Shown: positions 26,930-36,296 of the stretch, in pieces
Position numbering within the stretch: the first letter of the stretch is position 1
Layout of the letters: every line of letters begins with the position of its first letter
The notes under the pieces: model-generated
Seen by the model: the letters and a program-made list of their open reading frames with translations, nothing else
What the model was told of the DNA's origin: nothing
Database searches by the model: none
Translations under genes and position numbers: made by a program
NCBI RefSeq assembly: GCF_028649475.1
Contig: NZ_JAQSIP010000014.1
Location: 1 to 64,000, forward strand
From: Curvibacter cyanobacteriorum
GTDB taxonomy: Bacteria; Pseudomonadota; Gammaproteobacteria; Burkholderiales; Burkholderiaceae_C
DNA: 64,000 bases
Reading direction: 5' to 3'

Positions 26930-28558
26930 GTGTCCTACGCCAACGAAACCCGCCGCCGCCGCACCTTTGCGATCATTTCCCACCCGGACGCGGGTAAAAC
27001 CACGCTGACCGAAAAACTGCTGCTGTTCTCGGGCGCGATCCAGATCGCCGGCTCGGTGAAAGCCCGCAAGGCCAGCCGCCACGCCACCTCGGACTGGATG
27101 GAGATTGAAAAGCAGCGTGGCATTTCGGTCGCCTCGTCGGTGATGCAGATGCTCTACCGCGAGCACGTCATCAACCTGCTCGACACCCCGGGCCACAAGG
27201 ACTTCTCCGAAGACACCTACCGCGTGCTGACCGCGGTGGACTCGGCCCTGATGGTGATCGACGCGGCCAACGGGGTGGAAGCCCAGACCCGCCGCCTGAT
27301 CGAGGTGTGCCGCCAGCGCGACACGCCCATCCTGACCTTCGTCAACAAGATGGACCGCGAAGTGCGCGAGCCGCTGGACATCCTCGACGAGGTGGAACGC
27401 GAACTCGGCATGCCCTGCGTGCCCATGACCTGGCCCGTGGGCCAGGGCAAGAGCTTCGCCGGCATCATCAACCTGCGCACCCAGGCCATGACGGTGTTTG
27501 AAGCCGGCAGCGAGCGCCTGCCGCAGGACTTCGAGAGCATCCCGCTGAGCGAGCACGAGACCCTGTTGAAGCGTTTCGGGGCCGAGTACGAGTCCGCCCT
27601 GGAGGCCATGGAACTGGCCACCGGCGCCTCGCCCGCTTACGACCACGCGGCCTTCCTGGCCGGCAAGCAGACCCCGGTGTTCTTTGGCTCCGGGGTCAAC
27701 AACTTCGGGGTCATGGAGGTGCTGGACGCGCTGGTCGACCTGGCGCCGCCACCGCAGTCGCGCAAGAGCACCGTGCTGGTCAACCGCCAGCCGGTCGAGA
27801 AAGAAATCCAGCCCGAAGACGGCGCCTTCTCGGGCGTGGTGTTCAAGGTGCAGGCCAACATGGACCCCTCGCACCGCGACCGCATTGCCTTTGTGCGCAT
27901 GGCCTCGGGCAAGTACACGCCGGGCATGAAGCTGCGCGTGCAGCGCACCGGCAAAGAGCTGCGCCCGACCTCGGTGGTGACCTTCCTGTCGCAGCGCCGC
28001 GAAGCGGTGGACGAGGCCTACGCGGGCGACATCATTGGCTTCACCACCCACGGCGGCGTGCAACTGGGTGACACCATCACCGATGGCGCCAGCCTGCAGT
28101 TCACCGGCCTGCCCTTCTTTGCGCCGGAACTGTTCATGACCGTGATCCTGAAGAACCCGCTGCGCACCAAGCAGCTGCAGCAGGGCCTGGCCCAGCTGGG
28201 CGAAGAAGGTGCGATCCAGGTTTTCAAGCCCGACATGGGCGGCGCCATGCTGCTGGGGGCCGTGGGCCAGCTGCAGTTTGAAGTGGTGCAACACCGCCTG
28301 AAGGCCGAGTACGACGCCGACGTGCGCCTGGAAAGCAGCCAGTACACCGGCGCGCGCTGGATCACCGCCGACACCCCGGCCGAGCTGAAAGCCTTCACCG
28401 ACGCCTACCCGATGCGCCTGGCGCACGACGCCGCCGACACGCTGGCCTACCTGTGCACCTCGCCGTACGACGTGCGCCTGGCCCAGGAGCGGTTTCCGAA
28501 GATCCACTTCCACCCGCTGCGCGAGCACGCGGGCCTGGCCCTGCAGACCGCGGGGTAA
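26930..28558 (+). CDS. prfC: Peptide chain release factor 3
   Basis: A GTPase that removes RF1/RF2 from the ribosome after termination. The 542-residue protein has the P-loop ISHPDAGKTTLTEK near residue 17, the switch II DTPGHKDF, and NKMDRE for guanine recognition, followed by the RF3-type C-terminal domains. The start is GTG at 26930 (SYANETRRRRTFAIISHPD). The frame is open upstream to 26519, but that part is unconserved and crosses the riboswitch region. It is divergent from ahcY. The 253 bp after it hold nothing recognisable. Confidence 0.96.
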   Translation: MSYANETRRRRTFAIISHPDAGKTTLTEKLLLFSGAIQIAGSVKARKASRHATSDWMEIEKQRGISVASSVMQMLYREHVINLLDTPGHKDFSEDTYRVLTAVDSALMVIDAANGVEAQTRRLIEVCRQRDTPILTFVNKMDREVREPLDILDEVERELGMPCVPMTWPVGQGKSFAGIINLRTQAMTVFEAGSERLPQDFESIPLSEHETLLKRFGAEYESALEAMELATGASPAYDHAAFLAGKQTPVFFGSGVNNFGVMEVLDALVDLAPPPQSRKSTVLVNRQPVEKEIQPEDGAFSGVVFKVQANMDPSHRDRIAFVRMASGKYTPGMKLRVQRTGKELRPTSVVTFLSQRREAVDEAYAGDIIGFTTHGGVQLGDTITDGASLQFTGLPFFAPELFMTVILKNPLRTKQLQQGLAQLGEEGAIQVFKPDMGGAMLLGAVGQLQFEVVQHRLKAEYDADVRLESSQYTGARWITADTPAELKAFTDAYPMRLAHDAADTLAYLCTSPYDVRLAQERFPKIHFHPLREHAGLALQTAG

Positions 28559-28811
28559 AGTCGGCGCCAGCGTGCAGGGTTCAGTCTGGCGCGGTGAGGG
28601 CTTGTGGCAACATACGCCCTCATGCAGAGCCAGCGGGCCTGCGGCGGCTCGGCACGCGTCCAGGCTCGCCGCGACCCAGCGAAGAGCCCAGGGAGAAACC
28701 AAGCAACGCCGCGATCGGCCCCTCCGGGGTGGCGCGCGCGCGTGATCCCTTGTTGACGCGCCCAGGTCCCTTGCTGCCCAAGCCCTACCGCCTTTTCAAT
28801 TGATCGCCGCC

Positions 28812-29768
28812 ATGACGTCCAGTCCGACACCGACTCCCCTCAACTGCCGCGTTGCCGTGGTCCTGCCTTGCTACAACGAGGCCCTGGCCATTGGCCAGGT
28901 GCTGGACGAGTTCAAGGCCTGCCTGCCCGAGGCCGAGGTCTACGTGTTTGACAACAACTCCAGCGACGACACGGGCGCCATCGCGCGCCGGCTGGGCGCC
29001 ACGGTGATCCCGGTCGCCTTGCGCGGCAAGGGCAATGTGGTGCGGCGCATGTTCGCGGACGTCGAGGCCGACGTCTATGTGATGGTCGACGGCGACGCCA
29101 CCTACGACGTCACCCACCTGCGCGAGCACATCCGCCTGCTGCAAGAGCGGCGCCTGGACATGCTGGTGGGCTGCCGCAAGGACGACGGCAAGGACCCGCA
29201 GACGTACCGCCCCGGCCACCGCCTGGGCAACCTCATGCTGACCGGTTCGGTCAGCTGGATTTTTGGTGGCGGCTTCACCGACATGCTGTCGGGCTACCGG
29301 GTGTTCTCGCGCCGCTATGCCAAGTCCTTCCCGGCCATGTCGCAGGGCTTCGAGACCGAAACCGAGCTGACGGTGCACGCGCTGGAACTGCGCATGCCCT
29401 ACGCCGAAGTCGACATCGTCTACCGCGCCCGCCCCGAGGGGTCAACCAGCAAGCTGTCCACCTTGCGCGATGGCTGGCGCATCCTCAAGACCATCCTGAA
29501 GCTGTTCATCAGCGAGCGCCCGCTGGCCTTCTTTGGCCTGCTGGCCGCCTTCCTGGCCCTGCTGTCGGTCGGCATCGCCGCACCGCTGGCCTGGACCTAC
29601 TTCCAAACCGGCCTGGTGCCGCGCCTGCCCACCGCCGTGATGGCCACCGGCATCATGATGTGCTCGGCCCTGTCGCTGGTGTGCGGCGCCATCCTGCACA
29701 CCGTGACGATCGGTCGGCGTGAGGTCAAGCAACTGACCTACCTGGGCATTCCCCTGCACCAGCCATGA
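28812..29768 (+). CDS. Family 2 glycosyltransferase, GtrB/DPM-like
   Basis: Probably transfers a sugar from a nucleotide donor to undecaprenyl phosphate on the cytoplasmic face. The 318-residue protein has a GT-A domain (VVLPCYNEALAIGQVL, FDNNSSDDTGAI, and the metal-binding DGDAT) and the acceptor-side TDMLSGYRVFSR. It ends in two transmembrane helices (LAFFGLLAAFLALLSVGIAA and MATGIMMCSALSLVCGAIL). Its stop overlaps the gtrA start (ATGA at 29765-29768). The coupling to a GtrA-like flippase and nearby GT-C proteins points to the GtrAB part of an O-antigen or surface-glycan modification system. Confidence 0.92.
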   Translation: MTSSPTPTPLNCRVAVVLPCYNEALAIGQVLDEFKACLPEAEVYVFDNNSSDDTGAIARRLGATVIPVALRGKGNVVRRMFADVEADVYVMVDGDATYDVTHLREHIRLLQERRLDMLVGCRKDDGKDPQTYRPGHRLGNLMLTGSVSWIFGGGFTDMLSGYRVFSRRYAKSFPAMSQGFETETELTVHALELRMPYAEVDIVYRARPEGSTSKLSTLRDGWRILKTILKLFISERPLAFFGLLAAFLALLSVGIAAPLAWTYFQTGLVPRLPTAVMATGIMMCSALSLVCGAILHTVTIGRREVKQLTYLGIPLHQP

Positions 29769-30187
29769 GCCGCCGGGTGTCACGTCAGTTCCTGTTTTTC
29801 TGTGTCGCCGGGGTGATCGGCCTGGGGGTCGACACGGCGGTGCTGTACGCCCTGGCGCCCTGGCTGGGCTGGTATGGCGCGCGGGTGGTGTCCTTCCTGA
29901 GCGCGGCCACCGCCACCTGGTGGCTGAATCGGCGCTTCGCCTTCGCCAGCCCCAGCCCCCTGACCGAGCCCTGGTGGCGCCAGTACCTGAAGTACCTGCT
30001 GTCGATGACCGTGGGGGGCCTGGTGAACTACGCCGTCTACGTGGCGACCCTGCAGTGGGTGCCCATCGACGGGGCGGCCCTGCTGGGCGTCGCGCTGGGC
30101 AGCATTGGGGGCCTGGGCTTCAATTTCGTGAGCGCCCGCTACCTGGTGTTTCGCCAACGGCAAGCCCCCCACAACGCTTCTTCTTGA
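29765..30187 (+). CDS. GtrA-family membrane protein (lipid-linked sugar flippase)
   Basis: A 140-residue protein with four transmembrane helices in the GtrA pattern: FFCVAGVIGLGVDTAVLYAL, the conserved TWWLNRRFAF loop, then two further helices and GFNFVSARYLVFR near the end. Family members are thought to flip undecaprenyl-phosphate-linked sugars to the periplasmic face. It overlaps the upstream glycosyltransferase gene by four bases, so both are made together. Confidence 0.92.
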   Translation: MSRRVSRQFLFFCVAGVIGLGVDTAVLYALAPWLGWYGARVVSFLSAATATWWLNRRFAFASPSPLTEPWWRQYLKYLLSMTVGGLVNYAVYVATLQWVPIDGAALLGVALGSIGGLGFNFVSARYLVFRQRQAPHNASS

Positions 30188-30284
30188 ACCCGCGCACATG
30201 ACGGTTGCTTTCCAGATCGGCCTCTGGCCAGCCACCTTCAGACCGGTCGCCACCTGCGCCTTTGCTGCCCTCCGGGAAACCTGA

Positions 30285-31037
30285 ATGTCCCCCGCCACCT
30301 TGTCCAAAACCACGCCCGTTCGCCCCCATTCGCGCGCACGGCGCCTGCACACGAGCTGGCGTGTCTGCCTCGGCGCGGGCCTGCTGAGCCTGGCCGCCTG
30401 CGGCGGTGACCACCGCCCGCCCCCGCCCGTGGCCCGCCCTGCCCCCGCGGCCCCCAGCCACCGCAGCGGGCCGGGCACCACACTGCCCATCATTGGGCTG
30501 TATGGCGACAGCCTGCTGGCTGGCACGGCCACCGGTCAGCCCAACAACCTGATTGCGGTGCCACCCGTGCGCCGGCTGCGCGAACTCAGCCACGACCGCA
30601 TGGTCACCATCGACTACTCGCGCCCCGGGGCCACCACGGTGGACGCCCTGCGTGGCGGCTACGCCATGCCCTTCAGCGCCTGGGACGAACACATGAAAAC
30701 CGCGCCCGAGCAACTGGTGGTGCTGCGCTACGGGGGCGCCGACTTCATCCTCGGGGTGCAGGAAAAAGAGTTCCGGCGCAGCCTGACCCAGCTGGTGCGA
30801 GGCGCCCAAGCCCACGGCAAGACGGTGGTGCTGGTGGGGCTGATCCCGGTGTTCAAAGGGGTGATGAAGTTTGACAAGGTGCTGCGCGCGGTCGCGTGGG
30901 AAACCCGCGTGCGCTACATCGAGCTGGCCCGCGTGCCGTTCCAGAAGCACGAGCTGATCGATGGCATCCACCCGGGGCAGGCCTACTCGGACCGCTTGAT
31001 CCAGAAGCTGACCCCGCAGCTGATCCAGGCGCTTTGA
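30285..31037 (+). CDS. SGNH/GDSL-type hydrolase-like lipoprotein
   Basis: A 250-residue exported protein. The signal ends in the lipobox LSLAAC followed by G. After a Pro-rich linker comes an SGNH fold: block I LYGDSLLAGT with the nucleophile Ser, block II SRPGATT with Gly, and block V DGIHPG with Asp and His. Block III reads YGGADF, with Ala where the oxyanion-hole Asn is expected, so activity may be altered. It lies between gtrA and the GT-C genes. A role in removing or adding acyl groups on a surface glycan is plausible but inferred. Confidence 0.82.
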   Translation: MSPATLSKTTPVRPHSRARRLHTSWRVCLGAGLLSLAACGGDHRPPPPVARPAPAAPSHRSGPGTTLPIIGLYGDSLLAGTATGQPNNLIAVPPVRRLRELSHDRMVTIDYSRPGATTVDALRGGYAMPFSAWDEHMKTAPEQLVVLRYGGADFILGVQEKEFRRSLTQLVRGAQAHGKTVVLVGLIPVFKGVMKFDKVLRAVAWETRVRYIELARVPFQKHELIDGIHPGQAYSDRLIQKLTPQLIQAL

Positions 31038-31101
31038 GTGCGGCCCATGCACGCTCTCTTTGTGGCATGCCGGCCCACCGGGCCCGACGACACCTTGCAC
31101 C

Positions 31102-32922
31102 ATGACTGACGCCCTGTCTTTTGCCGCCGGGCAGTACGCCACCCTGGCGTGGCTGCTGCTGGCCTTCTGGGGGCTGGGCCAGACCCTGTTCAAGCAGGTG
31201 CTGCGGGTGCGCGGCACCGACCCCTGGCTGCAGTGGGCACTGGCCTGCAGCAGCGGCATGGGCCTGACCGCGCTCGCGCTGCAAGCCCTGGGCGTGGCCG
31301 GGCTGCTGCGCCGTGGGCCGCTCAATGGGGTGTTGCTGACCGGCCTGCTGCTGGCCATCTGGCAGTTGTGGCAGTTGTGGCAACTGGGGCGCGAGGCGCG
31401 GGGGAGGCGCCAGCGCGCCCAGCCCCAGCCCCAGCCCCAGGCCGACGGCCCCTCGGCCCCGGGCTCGGCCTGGCTGCGCGCCGCCTGTGCCTTGCTGGCC
31501 CTGGGCCTGCTGGTGCCCACCTGGGTGGCGCCGCTGAGCCCGCCCTTTGAATGGGACGAGATGATGTACCACCTGCCGCACGCGCGGCAATGGGTCGAGA
31601 ACGGCCGCCTGAGCGTCAACGAGTGGCTGCGCTACCCCTGGTTTCCGTACAACTACAACCTGCTGTACGCCGCAGGCCTGATCTTGCGCGGGGACCAATT
31701 CACCCACCTGCTGCACGCGCTGGCGGGCTGGCTCACCACGCTGATGGTGTACCGCCTGGGTCTGCGCCACGCGGGCCCGTTGACCGCCCTGGGCGGCACC
31801 GCGATCTGGGTCGGCATGAACCTGTGGTTCTTCTCCAATGCCTATGTGGACCTGGGCGTGGCGCTGTTCGTCACCGGGGCCGGGGCCGCCTGCCTGTTGT
31901 GGCTGGAAGACCCCAAGGCGGGCCGCGGCTGGCTGCTGGTCAGCGCCTTCTTGATGGGCGTGGCGGTGGGCGCCAAGTACCAGAGCCTGTTCTTTTTGCC
32001 GCTGTACCTGGCCGTGCTGCTGTGGCGCGACCGACGCCCGGCCACGCTGGCGCTGGCCACGGCCGTGCTGCTGCTGCCCAGCCTGTACTGGTACGTGCGC
32101 AACGCGGTGCTGACCGGCGACCCCTTCAGCCCCCTGGGTGGCCAGGTGTTCGGCTTCCATGACTGGAACGCGCGGGATCATTGGTTGCAGTTCCAGGACC
32201 TCAAGCGCGTCGCCAACTGGCCCGAGTTCCCACTGTGGCCGCTGCTGCTGACCCCTCTGCTGCGGCCCTGGCGCAGCGGCCTGGCCTGGGCCTGCGCCGC
32301 CGCCTTCAGCGCCTACGCGCTGGTGAGTTGGTACGTCACCTCGCACTACGACCGCTACCTGGTGCCGTCGATGCCGGTGCTGGCCCTGCTGTCGGCCTGG
32401 ACCTGCGTCGAACTGCTGCGGCGCGGCAGCCACGTGCTGGCGCGCCGCTGGCCCGCCATCACCCCGGCGCGGCGGCGCGGCGGCCTGTGGGTCGCGCTGG
32501 CCCTGGCCGCCGCCCTGGTGGTGAACTACGCGCGGCAGGAGTGGCACCACTACGCCTGGCGGGTGTCCCCCACCCAGGCCCAGCGCGACCAGTTCCTGCG
32601 CCAGCAGATCGTGGCCTATGACCTGCTCCAGCACCTGCGCACCCTGCCCGGCCTGAAGATTTACCAATGGGGACTGGAGGACGCGATCTACTACGCCCCC
32701 AACCCGATCTGGGGCGAGGTCTTTGGCCCCTGGCGCCAGGCCGACCTGGTCGACCTGTCGGCGCCCGAGCTGGCAGCCCACCTGCACCGACAAGGCTTCA
32801 ACACCTTGCTGGTGCGCGACAACGTGTTGGAGCGCCTGCAGCAGTTGCCCGGTTTCGAGCAGCACTTCACGCTGTTGAGCGACGGCAAGGGTGGCCAGGC
32901 CTTCCAGATCTTGCCGCCCTGA
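31102..32922 (+). CDS. Polytopic GT-C-like membrane glycosyltransferase (copy 1)
   Basis: A 606-residue multi-spanning protein. The first large periplasmic loop carries FEWDEMMYHLPHARQW, an acidic pair just after a helix as in GT-C transferases that use lipid-linked sugars. Further hallmarks are PWFPYNYNLLY, YWYVRNAVLTGDPFSPLG and APNPIWGEVFGPWR. A low-complexity segment (repeated QLW and QP) lies near residues 90-120. It is clearly paralogous to the protein at 34504-36279, with the same motifs in the same order. No specific family name is certain. Together with GtrA and GtrB it would be the third, substrate-specific component. Confidence 0.78.
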   Translation: MTDALSFAAGQYATLAWLLLAFWGLGQTLFKQVLRVRGTDPWLQWALACSSGMGLTALALQALGVAGLLRRGPLNGVLLTGLLLAIWQLWQLWQLGREARGRRQRAQPQPQPQADGPSAPGSAWLRAACALLALGLLVPTWVAPLSPPFEWDEMMYHLPHARQWVENGRLSVNEWLRYPWFPYNYNLLYAAGLILRGDQFTHLLHALAGWLTTLMVYRLGLRHAGPLTALGGTAIWVGMNLWFFSNAYVDLGVALFVTGAGAACLLWLEDPKAGRGWLLVSAFLMGVAVGAKYQSLFFLPLYLAVLLWRDRRPATLALATAVLLLPSLYWYVRNAVLTGDPFSPLGGQVFGFHDWNARDHWLQFQDLKRVANWPEFPLWPLLLTPLLRPWRSGLAWACAAAFSAYALVSWYVTSHYDRYLVPSMPVLALLSAWTCVELLRRGSHVLARRWPAITPARRRGGLWVALALAAALVVNYARQEWHHYAWRVSPTQAQRDQFLRQQIVAYDLLQHLRTLPGLKIYQWGLEDAIYYAPNPIWGEVFGPWRQADLVDLSAPELAAHLHRQGFNTLLVRDNVLERLQQLPGFEQHFTLLSDGKGGQAFQILPP

Positions 32923-33208
32923 GGCCCCATGATCGTGACCATGCCCGCCCCCCGCGCCCCCACCTGCCGCGCCCGGCCCGAGGGGCTCCGGCGCGCCTGT
33001 GCGGCCCGCGCGCCCGTCGGGATGACGGCGCCCCGGCCCGCAGCCCGAGCAGCGCCGGACCGACGACCGGCGGCACAGCGCAGCCCTAGACTTGCCGGGG
33101 TGCATCCCCAACCGACCGCTGTCCACGCCCGCTGGGGCGCCCGCGGTCAGACGCGCCTGCCGCTGCGGCGGCGGGCCCCAGCAACCCACGCGGGAGTCGG
33201 CCCCTTCC

Positions 33209-34414
33209 ATGGCTAATGCAACCCTGTCCCCCCACCGGACCACGCCCCCCGCGGCCCCCGGGCTTCCCCATTTCGCGGCGCTGGACAGCCTGCGCGCGCT
33301 GGCGGCTGGGCTGGTGTTCCTGTACCACTTCCATGTGCTGGAGCCGGGCTCGGGCCTGAGCCTGTTCACCCACCTGCCGGTGCTGCAGATCGGCTGGATC
33401 GGGGTCGACCTGTTCCTGCTCATCAGCGGCTTCGTGATCACCCGCTCGGGGCTGTCTCAAAACGCCCTGAGCACGCCCCAGGACCGGCGCCAGTTCATGG
33501 TCCGGCGGCTGGCCCGCATCGTGCCGCTGTACCTGGTGACCAGCGTGTTCTGGCTGGTGTGGGTCGACCCCTCGCCGGTGCTGCAAGGCTGGAGCACCAC
33601 CCTGATGCAGATTGGCAGCCACCTGGTGTTCCTGCACAACCTGTGGCCCAGCACCCACGGGTCGATCAATGGCCCGACCTGGTCGATCGCACTCGAGATG
33701 CAGTTCTATGTGTTCATCGCGCTGACGCTGCGCTTCATGCCCCGGGGCGCGCCCTGGAAATGGCTGCTGGGCCTGATGCTGCTGGCCTGGGCCTTCAAAT
33801 GGGCCGTGGCCCTGGGCCTGCGGGGCGCCGACAACGCGGTGCCCCTGATGGTGATTTACTCGGGCGAACTGCCGGGCACGCTGGACGAGTTCGGCCTGGG
33901 CATCTTCCTGGCCCTGATGCTGCACCGCCAGCCCGGCTGGCTGCAGCGCTGGAGCCAGCCCGCCTGGCGCCATTGCCTGCTGTGGCTGGCGCTGTTCGGG
34001 CTCGGCTTCAATGCCTGCGTGCAGGTGATGGCCCACCACGGCGACTACTGGGGCAACGCCTGGATGGTGGTGTTCTGGAAGACCGGCCTCGTGGTCTCGT
34101 TCTTCTTTCTGCTGCTGGCCGCGCTCAGTGTGCCCGGCGGGGTGCAGGGCCTGTTGAAGCCGCTGAACTACCTGGGCCAGATCAGCTACGGCATCTACCT
34201 GTGGCACATGCCGGTCCTGAAGCTGTGGCAACAAAGCGGCACCCTGCATGGCGGCCCGCTGCTGGCGGCCGTGACGGGCTGCACCCTGGCGTTGGCGGTG
34301 CTGACCTGGCATGGGCTGGAGCGGCCCCTGAGCCAGGCCCTCCCCCGCCTGCCCTGGATCCAACGCTGGTGCCAGGGGGCCGCGGCCCCCCGGCGCCGCC
34401 ACGCCCCAACCTGA
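33209..34414 (+). CDS. Acyltransferase family 3 (OafA-like) membrane protein
   Basis: A 401-residue membrane acyltransferase with about ten helices. The family opening ALDSLRALAAGLVFLYHF contains the conserved His. WSIALEMQFYVFIAL is the matching downstream motif, and GQISYGIYLWHMPVL is typical near the end. Such proteins O-acetylate O-antigens, Nod factors and similar glycans. The ATG at 33209 places the first helix properly, with GGGAG upstream. The 286 bp before it hold no ORF I support. It sits between the two GT-C paralogues, which suggests it acts on the same glycan. Confidence 0.92.
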   Translation: MANATLSPHRTTPPAAPGLPHFAALDSLRALAAGLVFLYHFHVLEPGSGLSLFTHLPVLQIGWIGVDLFLLISGFVITRSGLSQNALSTPQDRRQFMVRRLARIVPLYLVTSVFWLVWVDPSPVLQGWSTTLMQIGSHLVFLHNLWPSTHGSINGPTWSIALEMQFYVFIALTLRFMPRGAPWKWLLGLMLLAWAFKWAVALGLRGADNAVPLMVIYSGELPGTLDEFGLGIFLALMLHRQPGWLQRWSQPAWRHCLLWLALFGLGFNACVQVMAHHGDYWGNAWMVVFWKTGLVVSFFFLLLAALSVPGGVQGLLKPLNYLGQISYGIYLWHMPVLKLWQQSGTLHGGPLLAAVTGCTLALAVLTWHGLERPLSQALPRLPWIQRWCQGAAAPRRRHAPT

Positions 34415-34503
34415 CCCCTCTGGCAGGGCCGCCGAACCGCCGCCCTGCCCGTCCCCACCCCTTGTTCACAGCCCACCGCCCCCTGCCCGACTGACCCAAG
34501 ACC

Positions 34504-36279
34504 ATGACTGAACTGGCCTTCATCCAAAAGTTTTACGGCGCCCTCGCGGGCCTGGTGCTGGCCTTCTGGGGCCTGGGGCAGGCCACGCTGCTGGCACTGC
34601 GCGCCCCCCGGGTCGAGGACCGCTGGCTGGGCTGGGCGCTGACCACCACCCTGGGGCTGGGCCTGTTCATCGTGCTGGTGCAGGCGCTGGCCGTGGCCGG
34701 CCAACTGCACCGACCGGCCCTGTTCGGGCTGCTGATCCTGGGCTGGGGCCTGGCGGCCTGGCGGCTGTGGCGGGCCTGGTGCGAGCGCGAGCGCCTGCTG
34801 CCTGGCCGCACCCGCCCGCCGCGCACCTGGCATGCCTTGGACCTGGTGGCGCTCTGGGCCGTGCTGATGGCGCTGGCCCCCACCCTGGTCGCCCCGCTGG
34901 CCCCACCGCTGCAATGGGACGAGCTGATGTACCACCTGCCGCACGCCAAGCAGTGGGCCGAAAGCGGGCAACTGACCGTCAATGGCTGGCTGCGCTTCCC
35001 CTGGTTCCCGTACAACTACGACCTGCTCTACGCGTGCGCCCTGCTGCTCAAGGGCGACGTGCTGGCCCACCTGCTGCACGCGCTGGCGGGCTGGCTGGTG
35101 GCCGTGATGGTGTACCGCGTGGGCCTGCGCCACGGCGGCCGGCTGACCGCCAGCCTGGCCACGGTGACCTGGCTGGTGCTGGGGGGCTCGCTGTACGGAT
35201 CGGCCTACATCGACCTGGGCATCGCGCTGTTCCTGAGCGCCAGCGCCACGGCCCTGTGGCTGTGGGGGCAGGACCGCCGCCGGGTCAGCTGGCTGCTGGT
35301 GGCCGCCTTCATCCTGGGGCTGGCCGTGGGCAGCAAGTACCAGGCCCTGATTTACCTGCCCTTCTTTGGCGCGGTGCTGCTGTGGCAGGAGCGCCGGCCT
35401 TCGGTCTGGCTGCGCACGGCAGCGGTGTTCCTGCTGCCCTGCCTCTACTGGTACGTGCGCAACGCCGTGCTCACGGGCGACCCGTTCAGCCCCTTGGGGG
35501 GCCGCCTTTTTGGCTTCCACGACTGGAACGAATGGGACCTGAACGCCCAGCTCAATGACCTCAAAGGGGTGGCCAACTGGCCGCCCAAGATCCTGTGGCC
35601 GGCCCTGCTGAGCCTCTTGATGCCGGCGCTGTGGCGCGACCGGGTCTGGCGCGGCCTGCTGCTGCTGAGCGCCTACGCCACCGCGGTGTGGTGGGCCACC
35701 TCGCACTACGACCGCTACCTGCTGCCGGCCTTCCCGCTGCTGGCCTTGCTCAGCGCGCGCGTGATCAGCGCCGGGCTGGCGCGCCTCTGGCAAGCCTGCC
35801 CACGGGTCGTGATCGAGCCGCGCTGGGTGGGTCAGCAACTGGGGCTGCTGCTGGCGCTGGGCGGCGTCGGTCTGTTGGGCCAGTACGGCTGGACCGCCAG
35901 CGAAAAAGCCCTGCGCCAGGTGGCCTTCACGCCCGAACAACGCGAGGTCATCCTGACCCGGGCGCTGCCCGCCTACCCGCTGGTGCAGCGCCTGCACCAG
36001 CCGCCGGGGCGTCGCATCTACCAGTTCGCGCTGGAGAACCTGACCTACTACGCCCCCAACCCGATCTGGGGCGAGATTTTTGGCCCCTGGCGCAACCACG
36101 ACCGCATGTTGCTGGGGGCCAAGGGCCTGGCCGAGCGCCTGCGCGCCGAGGGCTTTGACACCCTGCTGATCCGCAACGACGTGCTGGGCATGTTCAAGCC
36201 CGACGCCGACTTTGACCAGTATTTCCGTTCGATCGGCCAGGCCCCTGGGGCCGAGGCCTTCGACCTGCTGCCCCCCTGA
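34504..36279 (+). CDS. Polytopic GT-C-like membrane glycosyltransferase (copy 2)
   Basis: A 591-residue protein, paralogue of the one at 31102-32922. It shares LQWDELMYHLPHAKQW, PWFPYNYDLLY, YWYVRNAVLTGDPFSPLG, SHYDRYL and APNPIWGEIFGPWR at matching positions. Several of these stretches are near identical at DNA level (compare 32086-32140 with 35446-35500). The low-complexity insert of copy 1 is missing. Length and topology fit GT-C enzymes working on the periplasmic side. Two copies suggest two linkages or acceptors. The HAD phosphatase gene begins 17 nt after the stop. Confidence 0.78.
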   Translation: MTELAFIQKFYGALAGLVLAFWGLGQATLLALRAPRVEDRWLGWALTTTLGLGLFIVLVQALAVAGQLHRPALFGLLILGWGLAAWRLWRAWCERERLLPGRTRPPRTWHALDLVALWAVLMALAPTLVAPLAPPLQWDELMYHLPHAKQWAESGQLTVNGWLRFPWFPYNYDLLYACALLLKGDVLAHLLHALAGWLVAVMVYRVGLRHGGRLTASLATVTWLVLGGSLYGSAYIDLGIALFLSASATALWLWGQDRRRVSWLLVAAFILGLAVGSKYQALIYLPFFGAVLLWQERRPSVWLRTAAVFLLPCLYWYVRNAVLTGDPFSPLGGRLFGFHDWNEWDLNAQLNDLKGVANWPPKILWPALLSLLMPALWRDRVWRGLLLLSAYATAVWWATSHYDRYLLPAFPLLALLSARVISAGLARLWQACPRVVIEPRWVGQQLGLLLALGGVGLLGQYGWTASEKALRQVAFTPEQREVILTRALPAYPLVQRLHQPPGRRIYQFALENLTYYAPNPIWGEIFGPWRNHDRMLLGAKGLAERLRAEGFDTLLIRNDVLGMFKPDADFDQYFRSIGQAPGAEAFDLLPP

Positions 36280-36296
36280 ACCCGGAACCCGCCCCG

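Noticed and set aside
31363-31440. Short tandem repeats (tggcagttg and ccccag units) that might be phase-variable
   Set aside because: The units are 9 and 6 bp, in frame, so copy changes would not switch the gene off. They only encode QLW and QP runs.
30853-33441. An 862-codon minus-strand frame across the glycan cluster
   Set aside because: Gln/Gly/His/Ala-rich antisense frame over three supported genes, with no domains.
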